Notes: generated from the letters alone by a model not told the origin. DNA of 64,000 nt from Thermoplasmata archaeon (GCA_015063135.1 SUTA01000001.1:168028-232027); one strand, 5' to 3'. Counted from the first letter of the stretch, positions 32,001-38,283 are shown. Numbers and translations: made by a program.

Positions 32001-35000
32001 GACCCTGTTGCCCTCGATGCATGTCCTGCCTGCGACTCCCAGGCCGCCTCCGAAGACGTTGGTTCCGACTATACCAGAATCGACGCTGACTATGGTCGAT
32101 CCTATGACCTTTCCGAATCCGCCTCCCCCGTAGACGGAGCCGTCGATGTGCGACGTGTTCAGGGCGACGACCGCGCTCTCGGATTCCCCTGGTGCGGCTG
32201 TGACGGTGTCCCCGTCGATCATAAGGACATCGTACTTCGCTGTGCTGTACTGGGGATGGTAGAGGACAATGGTCTTGCTGAGGTCCGCATCCTCCGGCGT
32301 GACCGTGTAAGCCACGGTGCCTATGACCCTGCCCTTGACCTTCCATTCACTGAAATCATAGCCTCCCGGGGTGGGCTGACCGGATGCGATGCTCATCATC
32401 GATGCATTGCCGTTCTCATCGACCAGCACCACGTTGTACTTGGACGGGAGATTGGTGCCCCTGTGGAGCACGATGAACTTGTTGGCATCGGCATCGGAGG
32501 CCGACACCGTGTATGTGGTTCCGACTATCGCCGTCTGGTCATGGTACCACGTATTGTTCTTGATGGTGACCGTCACGTTGCCCTTGACCTGGGCGAAGTT
32601 GGGGTAGTTGAGGTCGCTGCTGTTGTCGTATGCGCGGCTGGAGCTGTTCTCCCCGCCCTCGACCCAGTACTGGCGGCTGATCGACCTGTTGTCGCCGTCC
32701 CTGTAGACGACCTTGTTGAATCCGTACTCGGACTTGTCGACCTCGCCCTTGGAATCGAGCTTTATTCCCTTTCCGGCGCCGTACACGGAACCTCCGACCT
32801 TGGCATCTCCTTCCACGGTCACGCTGACGTTACCCACCACGGTGGCTGTCTCCACCGGCTGATTGTTCGACCTCTCCGCCAGGAACGGGATGTCACCGTA
32901 GTTCAGTCCCCACTCGATGTTGTCGTACTGTACGAGCTTGGGGACCGACATACCGCCGCCGTAGACGTCTCCGTCTATTGTGCCGCCGGCGATGTCGATG
33001 TCTATGTTGCCGTAAACGTACGACCTGCCGGAGGAGTACCTGTTACCTGTAACTCCATCCGTTGTCTGGAATCCCTCTCCGTAGGTGAAACTCTTCGTCA
33101 CGGTCTCGTTCCCGGTATCGTCTGGCTTCGGGACGCTGATGGATATGTTCCCAGCCGCGGCGGCGTGCTTCATCTTGTTGAGGCCTCCGCTGCCGCCTCC
33201 GTAGACATTGCCCTCGATGTGTGTATCGCCACTGATGCTGATGCTTATCTTCAGGGCGGAAGTATCGGCAGAGTTCCCGATGGTCCCCCTGTATCCGCCT
33301 CCGTAGACGTCCCCGATCCTACCGCCAGTGATATCGATCGTGATGGTGCCATGGGACATGGTCCTCCCGCTGGGATAGGACCATGTGTCGAAACCTCCGC
33401 CGTACACGCTGGCGACGAGTGCGTCCTCGGAGACGTGGATGAACACCCCGTCCACGACGTTGTCCTTGGAACCTGAGGAACCGTCGGTGGTTATGCCGCA
33501 GGCTACACGCCTGACCTCCGCCCTCCCGGTCACCTCCAGATAGGAGAAGTCAGTCTGGGAGGTTCCGTCACGGCCTGCCCCCATGCTGTCCCATATGGAG
33601 GAGTCCCCGGTGATGATCAGATGGGTGCATCCGTTGATGTCTCCGGTAGTGGAGCCGCCCTGGGCCACGCTGGACTGCAGGCTGAGGGTGTAGAGCCTGA
33701 TGTTCCCATTGGTGTTGTCGGCGGGTCCGCATCCGGAGACGAAATCCGAGTATCCGGACTCCTTGTCCTCCCAATAGTCGCCCATGGCGTACGCTCCGAT
33801 GGCGTAGACGAAGGTCCCTCCGTCCAGGTAGCCGTCTCCGCCGTTGTGCCCGTTGACACCCGACGTGCCTCCGGCGCCTCCGATGGTGTCCACTATCAGG
33901 CAGTCCTTCAGGATCATGTAGGTCGACAGCGGGTTCTGGGCTGTTCCGATGGTGTCCTTGGCCGAGCCCGCGATGACGTTGTTGAAGATTCCGCTGTGGA
34001 CGATGACGTAGGTGCCCAGGTCCACTTCTACCGTGGAGTCCTTGCCATCGTTGAGGATGGCGGTCTTATCATACTCGATGACCCGATTGAGGTTGCTGGA
34101 GTTGAGGCCGCCGATGATGTTCGGGGCCCTAATTACCCTGTCCGCCTGAGTGGCGTAGTCCGTGCTCTTCTCGAGATGCAGGGTGGTCATGTTCGTACCC
34201 ACGATGAACCTGTGGCCCTGGGCGACGAAAGCACCAGCCACGGAACCTCCGTGGGTGTTGGTCTGGTTGCAATCTAGCGTGATGTTGTCTATGACCACGT
34301 TTCCGGACAAGTAGAAGGCGCTCCCCGTATGGAAGATGGCCTTGTAGTCGATCTTGGCATTCCTGCTGTTCAGGTCATATATGCCGTAGGGGTCCGCGGT
34401 TCTGTACGTGCCTGTGACGAGGGTCCCGCTGGGCATCTTGTACTCCGTGCCCCTCTTGAGGAGGTAGATGGAGCTGAACATCCCGTCGTGGTCCTTCACC
34501 CACTTATCCCCGTCCCACTTGACGACGTCGCCGGCCACGACGTAGATCTCCTCGGTTCCGATTGTGAGCTTCCCGGGGTCGCCCCTGACGGTGTACATTT
34601 GCCCCGATGTTGGGCTGTCTATGCCATTGATGCCATCGACCGTGTTCTCGGTGAAGTTGTAGGTGTATCCGTCCCGGGGGTTGGTCCCGGAGTTCCAGTT
34701 CGCATACGGGGTGACTATGGATGAGATGCTGCCGGTGCCGTTGCTGATGTCGGTGACCGTTACGTTCGTCTTGGCATAGAGATCCGGGGTGATCCACTTG
34801 GCATCGAGCTCGGTGACGGTCCATGCGACGGTGTCTCCGGGGTAGATCATGGTGTCGGGCTGGTTGTGGTATGCCCAGCCGCCGAAGACCTTGTTGACTT
34901 CCGCACTGTAATCGATGATGATGACCGCGGATCCGGCGGATGAGTCCATCTGCAGCTTGCCGTCCACCATCTCTCCGCCGCTGGTCACTGAAACCAGCGT

Positions 35001-35522
35001 ACATCCGTCGGGCATGGCGATACTGATGGAACTCGCAGTCGCCGGCTTTGTGACGGTTGTTCCCACCCCGCTCCATGTGGCTGTTGCCTTGGGTCCGACG
35101 AAGTTCCACATGCCCTTGGAATTGCCGTTGCTCTCGTAGAGGTAGACCTCGCCCCATCCCGTCCAGAACTCCGGATTGTACTCGGTGGACTTGATTCCGA
35201 AGTACGTGTTTAGCTTGACCGTCGTCGGTTCGCTAGTGCTCTTGGCCGCCCCGCTACTCCTCTTCCCGTCCGCGGCGATGTTGTAATCGTAATTAGTGGC
35301 CTTGTCATTGGAGATGTGTCCGGTGGCGTCGACCTCGTAGACCTCGTTCCCAAGGTAGTAGGTGATGGAGCCTCCTTCCTTGTACTCGGTGGTGGCTTCG
35401 GAGTTCGTAACGAACACTAGCGCCCCTGACACCGTCAGTATCGCTACCATCAGTATCGCCAGCACTTTGGCGTTCGTCTTGTTTCCGAAGTCCAATACGT
35501 TCCATCCCGTCATTCGAACCAC
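14058..35522 (-). CDS. Giant adhesin-like surface protein, 7154 residues
   Basis: An uninterrupted 21.5-kb gene. The N-terminus has a signal/anchor helix (VLAILMVAILTVSGALVFV, residues 19-37). Roughly residues 690-1280 form a beta-helix with many VYGGG turns, as in archaeal adhesin-like proteins. Next come InlB-type modules with LPxxxFxAPxGxxFxxW followed by VxAIW or LYARW (plus-strand 26.3-30.2 kb). Much of the remainder is a repeat of about 60 residues with landmarks YTVVKVDG, GWxVKG and DAD followed by FIVLYK, in at least 20 copies. The C-terminal 210 residues resemble MBG-type beta domains. There is no C-terminal membrane helix or sorting signal. The start is GTG at 35522, 5 bp after a GAGG; ATG at 35513 is the alternative. 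The gene starts 7 bp after the previous stop. Confidence 0.9.
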   Translation of the reverse strand: MVRMTGWNVLDFGNKTNAKVLAILMVAILTVSGALVFVTNSEATTEYKEGGSITYYLGNEVYEVDATGHISNDKATNYDYNIAADGKRSSGAAKSTSEPTTVKLNTYFGIKSTEYNPEFWTGWGEVYLYESNGNSKGMWNFVGPKATATWSGVGTTVTKPATASSISIAMPDGCTLVSVTSGGEMVDGKLQMDSSAGSAVIIIDYSAEVNKVFGGWAYHNQPDTMIYPGDTVAWTVTELDAKWITPDLYAKTNVTVTDISNGTGSISSIVTPYANWNSGTNPRDGYTYNFTENTVDGINGIDSPTSGQMYTVRGDPGKLTIGTEEIYVVAGDVVKWDGDKWVKDHDGMFSSIYLLKRGTEYKMPSGTLVTGTYRTADPYGIYDLNSRNAKIDYKAIFHTGSAFYLSGNVVIDNITLDCNQTNTHGGSVAGAFVAQGHRFIVGTNMTTLHLEKSTDYATQADRVIRAPNIIGGLNSSNLNRVIEYDKTAILNDGKDSTVEVDLGTYVIVHSGIFNNVIAGSAKDTIGTAQNPLSTYMILKDCLIVDTIGGAGGTSGVNGHNGGDGYLDGGTFVYAIGAYAMGDYWEDKESGYSDFVSGCGPADNTNGNIRLYTLSLQSSVAQGGSTTGDINGCTHLIITGDSSIWDSMGAGRDGTSQTDFSYLEVTGRAEVRRVACGITTDGSSGSKDNVVDGVFIHVSEDALVASVYGGGFDTWSYPSGRTMSHGTITIDITGGRIGDVYGGGYRGTIGNSADTSALKISISISGDTHIEGNVYGGGSGGLNKMKHAAAAGNISISVPKPDDTGNETVTKSFTYGEGFQTTDGVTGNRYSSGRSYVYGNIDIDIAGGTIDGDVYGGGMSVPKLVQYDNIEWGLNYGDIPFLAERSNNQPVETATVVGNVSVTVEGDAKVGGSVYGAGKGIKLDSKGEVDKSEYGFNKVVYRDGDNRSISRQYWVEGGENSSSRAYDNSSDLNYPNFAQVKGNVTVTIKNNTWYHDQTAIVGTTYTVSASDADANKFIVLHRGTNLPSKYNVVLVDENGNASMMSIASGQPTPGGYDFSEWKVKGRVIGTVAYTVTPEDADLSKTIVLYHPQYSTAKYDVLMIDGDTVTAAPGESESAVVALNTSHIDGSVYGGGGFGKVIGSTIVSVDSGIVGTNVFGGGLGVAGRTCIEGNRVVYIQNISSIGGSVFGGSEVGVDGPVISEDELDSKVPATINKVKQQLHANRAGVVVQGGFIEGSIFGGGLMGKTYGNTAVYVGYYLPSLTVRTPVPVNYSDSTGIKISVNSIFAGGNISSSGEDDTSIVGAYTQDLVMGSGFISIYGDENKSVSIPGSIMGSGNACKTRGETEIEIVNLFNADVMAGIHRATKVTIDRCNIAITGRSTVTEIFSQVKMASIFDIEELILKGGTSINFRNPIDDVKTLKSQTSDGSLTTAKSAQNRLVFTGGTTIYVRYADENGNPVYGNVEGFTLMISTQGDYGAYAMGNTLGGGGFAVNKDGSTAEADTSISGNICCWYVSGISKKISTMYLQLDDDSRNLEYNEAYITINKFQTDTSIMFTGGVFTKMSNDPNGDPYTFVRPGADSMEDEPSQLALAIGYNKNDGQRIPKLYDPTYRYMSIADGQVINQPGTFFTKDGMESDIDGANKNRSLVSVPMAYSTGASSASGPMNIYLCLTGRPIDSTAYVGYVTLVFQEIKQVNYEAVGPDGTIINTPRYLVANTIELRVDIYIYGSPTSESSDTFSVEVKTNVDGEGYREGSASTLIPQTYAMAELNLARVDIVGAGSGRMGGTTMTDGAVYEIPESRFIAPEGKTFDEWKITSGNGIIFAHPTQYLYVCENGGKAFILDGIGTVATINALTNRYNGLTYIVSGVSDVVNPGSVSVTAGDIVRFNGTNWAKIVLASADADLPITGKAMTITPVWKDVLKVVFDHNGGRGSIATVPIGRGTEYVLPESDGFVAPSGDAFAYWSVTVGDSRAVIRHPGETIIVDGDTVVKAIWSPKVTVSFDHGSYGSGSMGNVLAPSGQRYTLPMSDFVADTNYEFGTWSYKIKNGESVIADVTGKYPGDTVKIPDNATSMILTANWLHNPTKFTVTYVANGGTASIDRDLTLGNIVSNVDGWYVKGNLANNEYIVADSTTPYVKDIKKGGDVVFHVDSFNNVYNAVGTRVSTVLYTDPECMDVYSVGTDIGATTVYTKGYTVAAGDKDTNNFIILYQVPNDAEKYTVIIVPASGSPVIYRNYSVGASIHLPNGNWVAQSGTYSSTYPVTVSDADDDRRFIILYQDNCDMDKITALHVAMATDKVADGTKYRLPECTISAPSSYTFSGWSVAIGGGSPAIYQPGTVLAISGNTTVTALWSTEKCIRFAHGEESKGEGDMANQYAPYGAEYTIPWPDTITAKSGYRFLCWNDGVDKYYPGQAIVIGGDILLTAMWEPTTVNTHAVYFDPLGEGGYMAMVEKDHNAKYVLPNCGYVSTDKVFLRWLVYHANSPAPESKNPGETITVDSDIAVRAIWAAKIGGGAGAYTVIFVGDNDSDTDSTFYRSQRAGDEIHLTGDFFNVTYHTKSGVEYKDSYVVDPADADSYSYILLYKSDLPSNPKTYAVVTIVGFEATVQLAIAGSDVILPTHDPLFCKNNEVKRDAENKYRVNPDDAVSETFRYIIQNTGNHIEFVYDANHGTGQMKSQSVIRSLSRYVLPASTFTAPEGMVFDKWSITSNDVTITGYPGQSLIQRNLYGYLVEGYATVGEINAMIPASVAGKKYCVIGSGTITTSGLPVNDGDIVHCKEVSTGVYAWVIANENITIDATEIYMKALWKEYDDDTEVKVEFSSGTVIEGIVTVTAEANQDNTTGWSNLGRPVMWNIRTGALYSDSDYIGTLLGSIVGNVSFAVSGLKAIDSSGEVFMPSVDLVFDRGGAEAHTTLTFADIKEYSVVFIDHGLETVRTYPENTQLTRDMCETPTGNNFNGWYLDPTFVNRYDYNMVINDESDGLRLYARYTYVVTLDCQNGVKYTLQVSEEDNGALLNEGELPVPDYIGYDFEGWCKDPATVYDWSYQSDRVYEDITLYARWIGKEVRIYFWYEDSDGVLRLFDGNPVGQEPDAKGKYDLENSYMLDTERRLYPTVTWGGTFDIRNPYNGDIIIDYVQETIHFEGSFVKWTVVSPTDSSKHIGIYGDTVVGSKVLQYVTDDMLKEFDNDMWEYYIYNDGGYPRKNWEGPGKPNTMEIHLKAETTKVAIRVQMGLSEEDQKYSPTVTIDDPESFLVYPNGPNLNNPGTYVGSFYDEFGELYYAGTDGDPARYWKDGKETDSPYTYIDGKLVRKDDHSATPKFYWNKEGTIRYYYDDKKESCWTCLDEKDAITVDSHLEPGGSSIKYIAFPKNGKQEYRPISAGDHYGNTLDSKSPSNLKSVAYAKKNGVEETFLVEWNIENTSYTVADPSNSTKYRKDIKFNESPSYPVIFHITKDTNKVVNDNGEEISITFYTDTARTIPYDLADGGNGNIYADTSYVRKYYEFVEFYEVVDGEGDYVKYAQVNHVTKYKIKADKTVYETDGTKTNFKFYENEDRTVVYDPNTSSATKIYLVAVYNKQEYLYFTNVTNNDTNLQFYLKDEAGLHYTVTMASRAIMYLKPESGFGNYHEFVFKLNNAVRNGYSLHGWHNEYISWENKMTPSADQVRKVYLWHDDEGYVTSAKLISVDNAGNYVEIPLLVGDYVVDSKDADASGNITLVPDDSQHAKPVNSTVTKIINQRWENDLITLDPGTWYVNGKEITDADGSTPGTQYKVVATDADIEGSIIITDSVISVTQYTVILVSSDGIRTVLGKFAADTNISLDDPGSSRYWMSKYTRNITTSYTVNSKDADSLGNITIKDVLRTYSPQTFTVKIVDKGCVNGSTLILNSISDTTDRGFDGWIVNDRDLDGDDYTLVTTDADKDRFVVLFKTENDNEKYTVIVIGDTGVTVGRNLTAGVSKVDLDKGIWYCSTSESTEPVQKDSNNRYTVTAGDADGNRFIVLYKTANDTGEYTVVKVNGSDASAISGQSAGALVSGVGGWHVKNRTVDNSVYTVRSDDADVIGSIVLATKWKDLTKYNVIWINGSTPVHTDSGQMVGHEVIAPHVEKEGQTFLGWKAATGIIDDAYVVSHQDKVAVENGVGVIKLYALWSGDQYSGYRVIKASDKGGYTVWNSGYVESATVVLNDFLTAEGYTHTDWRIITGNNPRLITAPRYTLDPNDADAQHDIIIVADWVKTYTVTVGDNDPVYGVAEGDNVSLTYPSSEYSSLWKVREDLISQGDKINDPDHTFTMKYNAVWNQIPYSVHMAQPVNGVIEVYMESRDGSSTSKLLTDEEINNMVFYHGDKLRLSYTPNNSKVSFIKWVVTNTSYLENSSSPSTVLVIQSDCSIAVDESTGRMVDIMIAFDNGTLDPKDREFTRVFLRDTSSGEYYEASFIAGMVNMDHYVVKVPYGDGYETVLWYGWGHPGPDGSFDTLDTFEDAPDEYVLVGTVDVSITNAEAVVYDVISAGFIDTINEPNTIADFVDTEYGIIEREYETDPKFDFLFTSDEYSVDDGTSSYAKDIKKNGITVYNIDINNKVYDASSGKLVDIKFYTRSDCLKSSVYDVGSIATTVYTPIIKGSNGGNIVLYDNANDNNKYTVVTVNGSTVNSYTLAEDGTVTLDSGWHLKGRLINGNYTVKARDADDGGFIVIYKTTAADDKNNVIKAVKKQDGSYTVSIEPNMIPGAEITLAASGWHIRDTTIVGTKYYVNPNDAYPGASEKSLENTFRFASGTGAGHPVRIIDSQNNVVAKITKYVGIQRSILGRLAANNLNINNPDGGTPPVVINFDPNLTYTTYEGFPWKDVSGRNVFALESDINLAVGADSNKYPQKTFYLNWVRTDSPADVIMQLSSTKLPANYAVADVRIVNENGGHDKIFDGVRYDLGSEESDSDASRFIVIYESPNALETYTVIKQTALNAASSERGLTIGGEVTVDGSGWKIGKTGEAATITEGKYIVRDADADENGFIVLYLAANDSNKYSAIKVGDSATTAVPNKSKGDHVTGVDGWHVADRTLHGDYIVDPEPYYHVDAPLDNIAGYVPVPEVYNGGNIIVYQAPNPTGPPAVYTVVKVPSTDDPTSVSRKEAGYSVTDLEGNWYVKGRQITASYTVDAADADEGGFIVLYQAATADGYYNVIMVDDDYAVSSFAMDKPAGTPVSGVRGWYVKGEQIAPSYTVSDSTTQGYVKDVKIGTEVKYRINSSNVVYDVATTPSIVSIVFYTDAACTEVYDVRSEPAEFNNKVYTTSYIVDAGDAYTGGMGGDGECRIHDTSKLHLKVPATYDNRLRVMVTYEKSSGWYALNDSTFGYYGNIVYNVHSTGSRVWGTSLELPTSFTTKTNDTPVNISIWVAGLPNGENATIVKENGRFVYDFTKADAISTSDFIYTVAVTHVVGYAKEVLQGDDVKYYINSSNAVFDADTRDPVSIKFFTSWTCTDETAYDVNHEPAEFDGKVYTSTRIIFTPLLSTEFITLSFSTYYGEFDINNSQRVSVSVPAGGTMAEYTRNMAELKSVSRFITTYSTGSWEYVFDGFYWGETKLNLNEAVPITSSRAYIASWTPNESNKKLFSYTSDGKSSISAMRDAVVAEAIGEGEAKRFVVDTEISMSIQPSSGYVIDLDRTRGELGYTLVGTEIYVDVSTANQPTGSGHSFSSWKLWDAGSPVRAGYKVTELTDSAKNGFLVYIANWNSSAPHAGSITLVFVTDEGITANLIYANDGDTTTIPAGNWKIWNQGGTVTSTYDVDAKAAVDGYILFVKDRMVLNDYNAVFATEYGTVSRATPLDHYYKDTNGNKYYNVDVGEVYRYENSDWTTYTVTNLAGHDGSFIVQFSTNDITYKATREGQFYKATPSTYTATLVDGYITGFRLDASPHTEYTVANGVITSDGKTVNMRLFTDAKLTNRIVNLAAKQTLVSSKIYSGEFVECDPVQGFYAARLEGTSVQGWMSSGDKLGVTGDGWYVGTTPIDADTTISSVSSDAGSFIVAQRGYNNADEKYTVVLVDGNSVSLIRGLSNDDSTSVTGVKGWKVGNTLIDTDSYTVSSNDADAGRFIVLHRYDNPDGKYTVVKLDDSLTYYANPNKTGDPSGKARVYAQPDDVVETYMYAGLVHYLLQPYGSEYVCFETNILQYEIAPYGSQFRDSFGTVWAKDSNGSLNVVSTIVWTIDPTTNLESAHTITDLAKLPAQYWLKDSFGNYYKGNHFAAGSLKIPTLYLTKDDGGLAPVNETLYVMYINDNEYVRVLTTGAIIGTKTVEAINDMSPTDGDTYMVFGASGTITAGNLNVVEGEVVTYNGSTSKWEKSSMSAYLLKRNGDIVTANGKNPVDGTLYYDSGRTQAYYGDYTIVTAVAKYSTDTEVKINGITYHRDGFGNLYYDWIRAPTELSGNRGYTWTFLLKDSIDITIYMKEVSFNINFVVNGNKVKATDMNAISTVTVMNGAIDDDRNLDEGGTAQLDSGIWYSYNTGEAVTKQSDNSYKVVTEDPNAINGFILLYKTANTAGTYTVVKVDGSETTMYRGLSAGDKVALDTETWKCKGETVTKVGNDYVVDSDDATRGFIVLYKTDVTKGKYTVLKVDDAQDYYGTNIGQYTVVAFDGPQTNRGMTWYTDPDYDHEYSVYGDNRVLSPNRFQVDLETPTALKAAGKTFSSWKLFGGLETYAAAQNVTLTGGSQHLGSDTKNYFYIIEADWGAGNGSGEYTIVYASQYGYDFVNGDTANLVRTSASSITLKEFADSEGFNGWKVWNTGSVLTDANRNEDGTQYIINPSDAVTVNGKKYILMVADWGEDVTYANNVVYASEFGEAHKMDSIRKYQFNATRDITLYGHTGTYVLFLHDFDDSRDPMKFELTADENYRITIPQDHYSYGDYIFVGWSAHKENGKRAYTYAPEESINISALDERINLYPYYLSDGTEVKYYDGQLSTLKLGMDDVLRAKQIEPSTDVLAVSYSDSPITEVDPYDPGEPKEAIHAGDYYINYAADIRTPLGMSPSDASHGNTVSSYKFNGKATLKILKVDAYAIAPSAYMREGDGAIIAASSPADLRPGDMSGGNMVFTSEDVTLIGLVVSDVAGKSLYTNAGDKTMGMDRTVVDAPAESLTIKPLVRFTIDPAYVERDYNLKYIDGSLTIYPKDASKYEGDGYA

Positions 35523-35529
35523 TCTTTCC

Positions 35530-38283
35530 TCATGCGGCCTCCCCGTTGTGGAGGTCGTTGCTGTAAGTGAACTTTATCGTTCCGTTCTTTACTATGTAGC
35601 CGTCCGTACCGGTCGGCATTGTGTAGGACTGCGCTGCGTTCCTGCCGGGGGTGCTTACGACCTCCCAGCCCATGAGCTTCCAGCCCTTGAAATTCATTAT
35701 CGCGGGGTCCTTCGGGGGCGCTTCGTAGCAGTACGGCAGCGTGTAGCTCCCGTTGACGCCCGTGTGGTAGAGATACGTGGCGGCGGCGTTGTCGTATATG
35801 AGTATGAAGCCGTTCTCGGCATCCTCGGCCCTGACCTTGTAGATGCCTATCTCCTCCCCCTTGACCTTCCAACCCTTGACCCCTGTTACTGCGTCCTCGA
35901 TGCTGTCGGCCCTGAGGTTCCTGATGGCCGTGGCGCCGTTGACGCCGGCCTTGACCACGGTGTACTTGCCCAGTTCATTTGCCGTCTGGTAGAGGACTAT
36001 GAACCCGTTGACGGCATCGCCCGGGTCCACGATGTACTCGGAGGTGGTCACCTCGTCGCCCTTGACGTACCACGTCCCCGTGTACGGGACGGTGTCATCG
36101 GCATGCAGGCCCCTCGTCATGGTGGGGTTGCCCGAGGATGGGACCATGATCACGGTGTACTCGTCTTTGGGGTTCGTGAACTCGTACAGCACGATGATCC
36201 TGCTGTCGGAGTCGTCCTCGTCCGCTTCCCTGACGATGTACATGCCTCCGTAGACGGACGCGCCGTTGATCCTCCATCCTCCGACTTCGTCGATCAATGC
36301 ATTTTCCGTCAGGGTGCCGGATACTTCGACCCAGTCGCCTTCGACCTTGATGACCCTGTATTCATCTTCATCATTCTGGTCCTGGTAGAGGACTATGTAG
36401 CCGCCGTGGAGCACGTCGGAATCCCTGAGGGTGTAGTCGCCTGTGAATGGCTTGCCCTTGACGAACCAGTCTCCGTCGAGGTCGATGGTGTCGCCGATGT
36501 GCTTCCCCGAGATCACGGAGGCCGATCCCTCGCTGGGGATCAGTATCACCGTGTTGGCGTCGAAAGAGATGGAGACGTCCTCCCCTCCCACGGGGGCCTC
36601 CTCCCACATGGCCGTTATCGTGAGGTTCTCCTTCACCCCCGGGATGTCCGTGAACTGCGAGGTGTAATCGGAGTAGCTCCTCCCGCTGTCGCCGATCACC
36701 TGCCACCCGATGAACCTGTGGCCGGGGTTTGTGAACCCACAGGGCGGCAGGGAATAGGTGTTCCCGGTGTCGTCGTTCCTGAGCACGTACCTGTCGATCA
36801 TTTCCCCCTCTCCGCCGGTGCCCGCTTCGAACTTCATGGTCAGGCAGCTCCCGACGGCGGCCCACTGGGCGGTAAAGGTCCTGCTCTCGTTGAATCCCTT
36901 GTAGAGGTGGGCGCTGGTGAATACCTTCTGCGAGTTGTCGGCCTTCCAGCCCACGAACACCTTGCCAACGGGCGCGGTGAAGCAGTTGTCCGGGAGCAGC
37001 ACATCGCTCCCGAGGTCGACGAATACCGTGCGGGTCTCCGCTCCGGGGGAATCGCTGGCCTTCAGGGTGTAGCTCAGCGTGTCGGCGGCACCCGCGGGGA
37101 TCCACTCCGGAATGATCGTTATCTGCGAGGGGGCCTTGATGGTGGTCCCCGGGGACCTGAGAGAGCTGTTGACGTTGCCGCCGGCGCCGGCGAAGTAGAG
37201 CTCCGTCTCGTATGTGACGCCGGTAAGTATGCGGAGCTTTATCCCTCCGCCGACGTGCCATCCGTCCACCCCGTCGACCGCCTGCCCGGCGGTCTTGCCG
37301 GTCTCCAGGGTGGCCGTGCCGTTGTCTATCTTCACCACATCGAATGTGCTGCCGGAGCCTGTCTTCCTGTCGCTTATCACGACGTTGCATCCGGCGTCGG
37401 TGTCGGCCTCCTCTACCGTGTACTTCCCGTTCTCGATGAGCCTGCCGTCCACGTACCACGGTCCCGCGCCCAGTTTGGTCAGGTCTATGGGCTCGGTAAC
37501 CCCTTTGTTGACGTAAACCTCGCGGATGACGTTGCCCTGGACGACCACCACGGTGATGTCCTTGATCGTGTCCGTGGAGTACAGCTTGATGTACCCGCCG
37601 GCGTCGGCATCCACCGCGGCGACGCGGTACTGCGATGCTATCGGCTGGCCCTTGATGATCCACATGCCGTTGGAGGAGCCGCTGTAGTAGGCGTACTGGT
37701 CCGGGACCAGCACCCATGCGGATCCGTCGTAGCCGACGACATCGCCGATGGCTACGGCCAGGTTGCCCCTGGTGAGGGTTCCCGCATCAGACAGCTTGTA
37801 GCATGTGCCGACCGCCGGGGCACCGAGCGCGTTGATGTTCGCGACGGATTCCGTGGCATCGCAGTCCACGTACGCCTTCAGCACGTACCTCCATCCGTAG
37901 AGGTCGCCGCTGTAGTCGGTGAACCACGAGCCGTTCAGCTGGGGCGATGAGACGGCCACGTCCAGCACTCCGCCGGATCCTCCGGTCATGGTGGCCGACA
38001 GCTTGTCGCTGCCGATCTTAGTACCTATGTAGCCCTGCCCCTCAATGTCAGTGAGCTCGTACGTCGTGCCGACGAGCTGGTATTTGATCCCTGCCTCCGT
38101 CTCTATGACGTTGAAGCTCACGGAGCCGCCCGCGAAGGTGTAATTCTGCTGCGTCAGCGTGACGTACTGCGACGTGACGCTGTTCCCGGAGTTCTCCGTG
38201 GATGCCGTGTAAGCGTACCCGACGGAGGTGAACGCCATGGCCAGCACGGCCACGATCGCGACGGCGAGGACGATCTTCTTCAT
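35530..38283 (-). CDS. SipW-type secreted protein with InlB repeats and adhesin-type repeats (TasA-like N-terminus)
   Basis: A 917-residue secreted protein. The signal peptide (MKKIVLAVAIVAVLAMAF) is followed by GYAYTASTENSGNSVTSQYV, which matches the start of SipW-dependent substrates (camelysin/TasA group: a Y/T-rich segment, then SGNT-x3-G-x-V-x-L). Residues about 400-600 contain three InlB-like modules ending in ITIIPEW, TFTAQW and ITAMWEE. Residues 600-880 carry the same 60-residue repeats (TYVKG...DADxxFIVLYQ) as the giant adhesin, implying that the two proteins assemble together or share ancestry. Its ATG overlaps the stop of the adjacent signal peptidase gene (ATGA), which implies that this peptidase processes it. 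No membrane anchor is seen at the C-terminus. Confidence 0.8.
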   Translation of the reverse strand: MKKIVLAVAIVAVLAMAFTSVGYAYTASTENSGNSVTSQYVTLTQQNYTFAGGSVSFNVIETEAGIKYQLVGTTYELTDIEGQGYIGTKIGSDKLSATMTGGSGGVLDVAVSSPQLNGSWFTDYSGDLYGWRYVLKAYVDCDATESVANINALGAPAVGTCYKLSDAGTLTRGNLAVAIGDVVGYDGSAWVLVPDQYAYYSGSSNGMWIIKGQPIASQYRVAAVDADAGGYIKLYSTDTIKDITVVVVQGNVIREVYVNKGVTEPIDLTKLGAGPWYVDGRLIENGKYTVEEADTDAGCNVVISDRKTGSGSTFDVVKIDNGTATLETGKTAGQAVDGVDGWHVGGGIKLRILTGVTYETELYFAGAGGNVNSSLRSPGTTIKAPSQITIIPEWIPAGAADTLSYTLKASDSPGAETRTVFVDLGSDVLLPDNCFTAPVGKVFVGWKADNSQKVFTSAHLYKGFNESRTFTAQWAAVGSCLTMKFEAGTGGEGEMIDRYVLRNDDTGNTYSLPPCGFTNPGHRFIGWQVIGDSGRSYSDYTSQFTDIPGVKENLTITAMWEEAPVGGEDVSISFDANTVILIPSEGSASVISGKHIGDTIDLDGDWFVKGKPFTGDYTLRDSDVLHGGYIVLYQDQNDEDEYRVIKVEGDWVEVSGTLTENALIDEVGGWRINGASVYGGMYIVREADEDDSDSRIIVLYEFTNPKDEYTVIMVPSSGNPTMTRGLHADDTVPYTGTWYVKGDEVTTSEYIVDPGDAVNGFIVLYQTANELGKYTVVKAGVNGATAIRNLRADSIEDAVTGVKGWKVKGEEIGIYKVRAEDAENGFILIYDNAAATYLYHTGVNGSYTLPYCYEAPPKDPAIMNFKGWKLMGWEVVSTPGRNAAQSYTMPTGTDGYIVKNGTIKFTYSNDLHNGEAA

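Noticed and set aside
14500..35300. Many long plus-strand open frames across the surface operon
   Set aside because: They mirror the minus-strand genes in a high-GC repeat region, lack start signals and motifs, and are rich in Val, Gly and Asp as expected of antisense reading.
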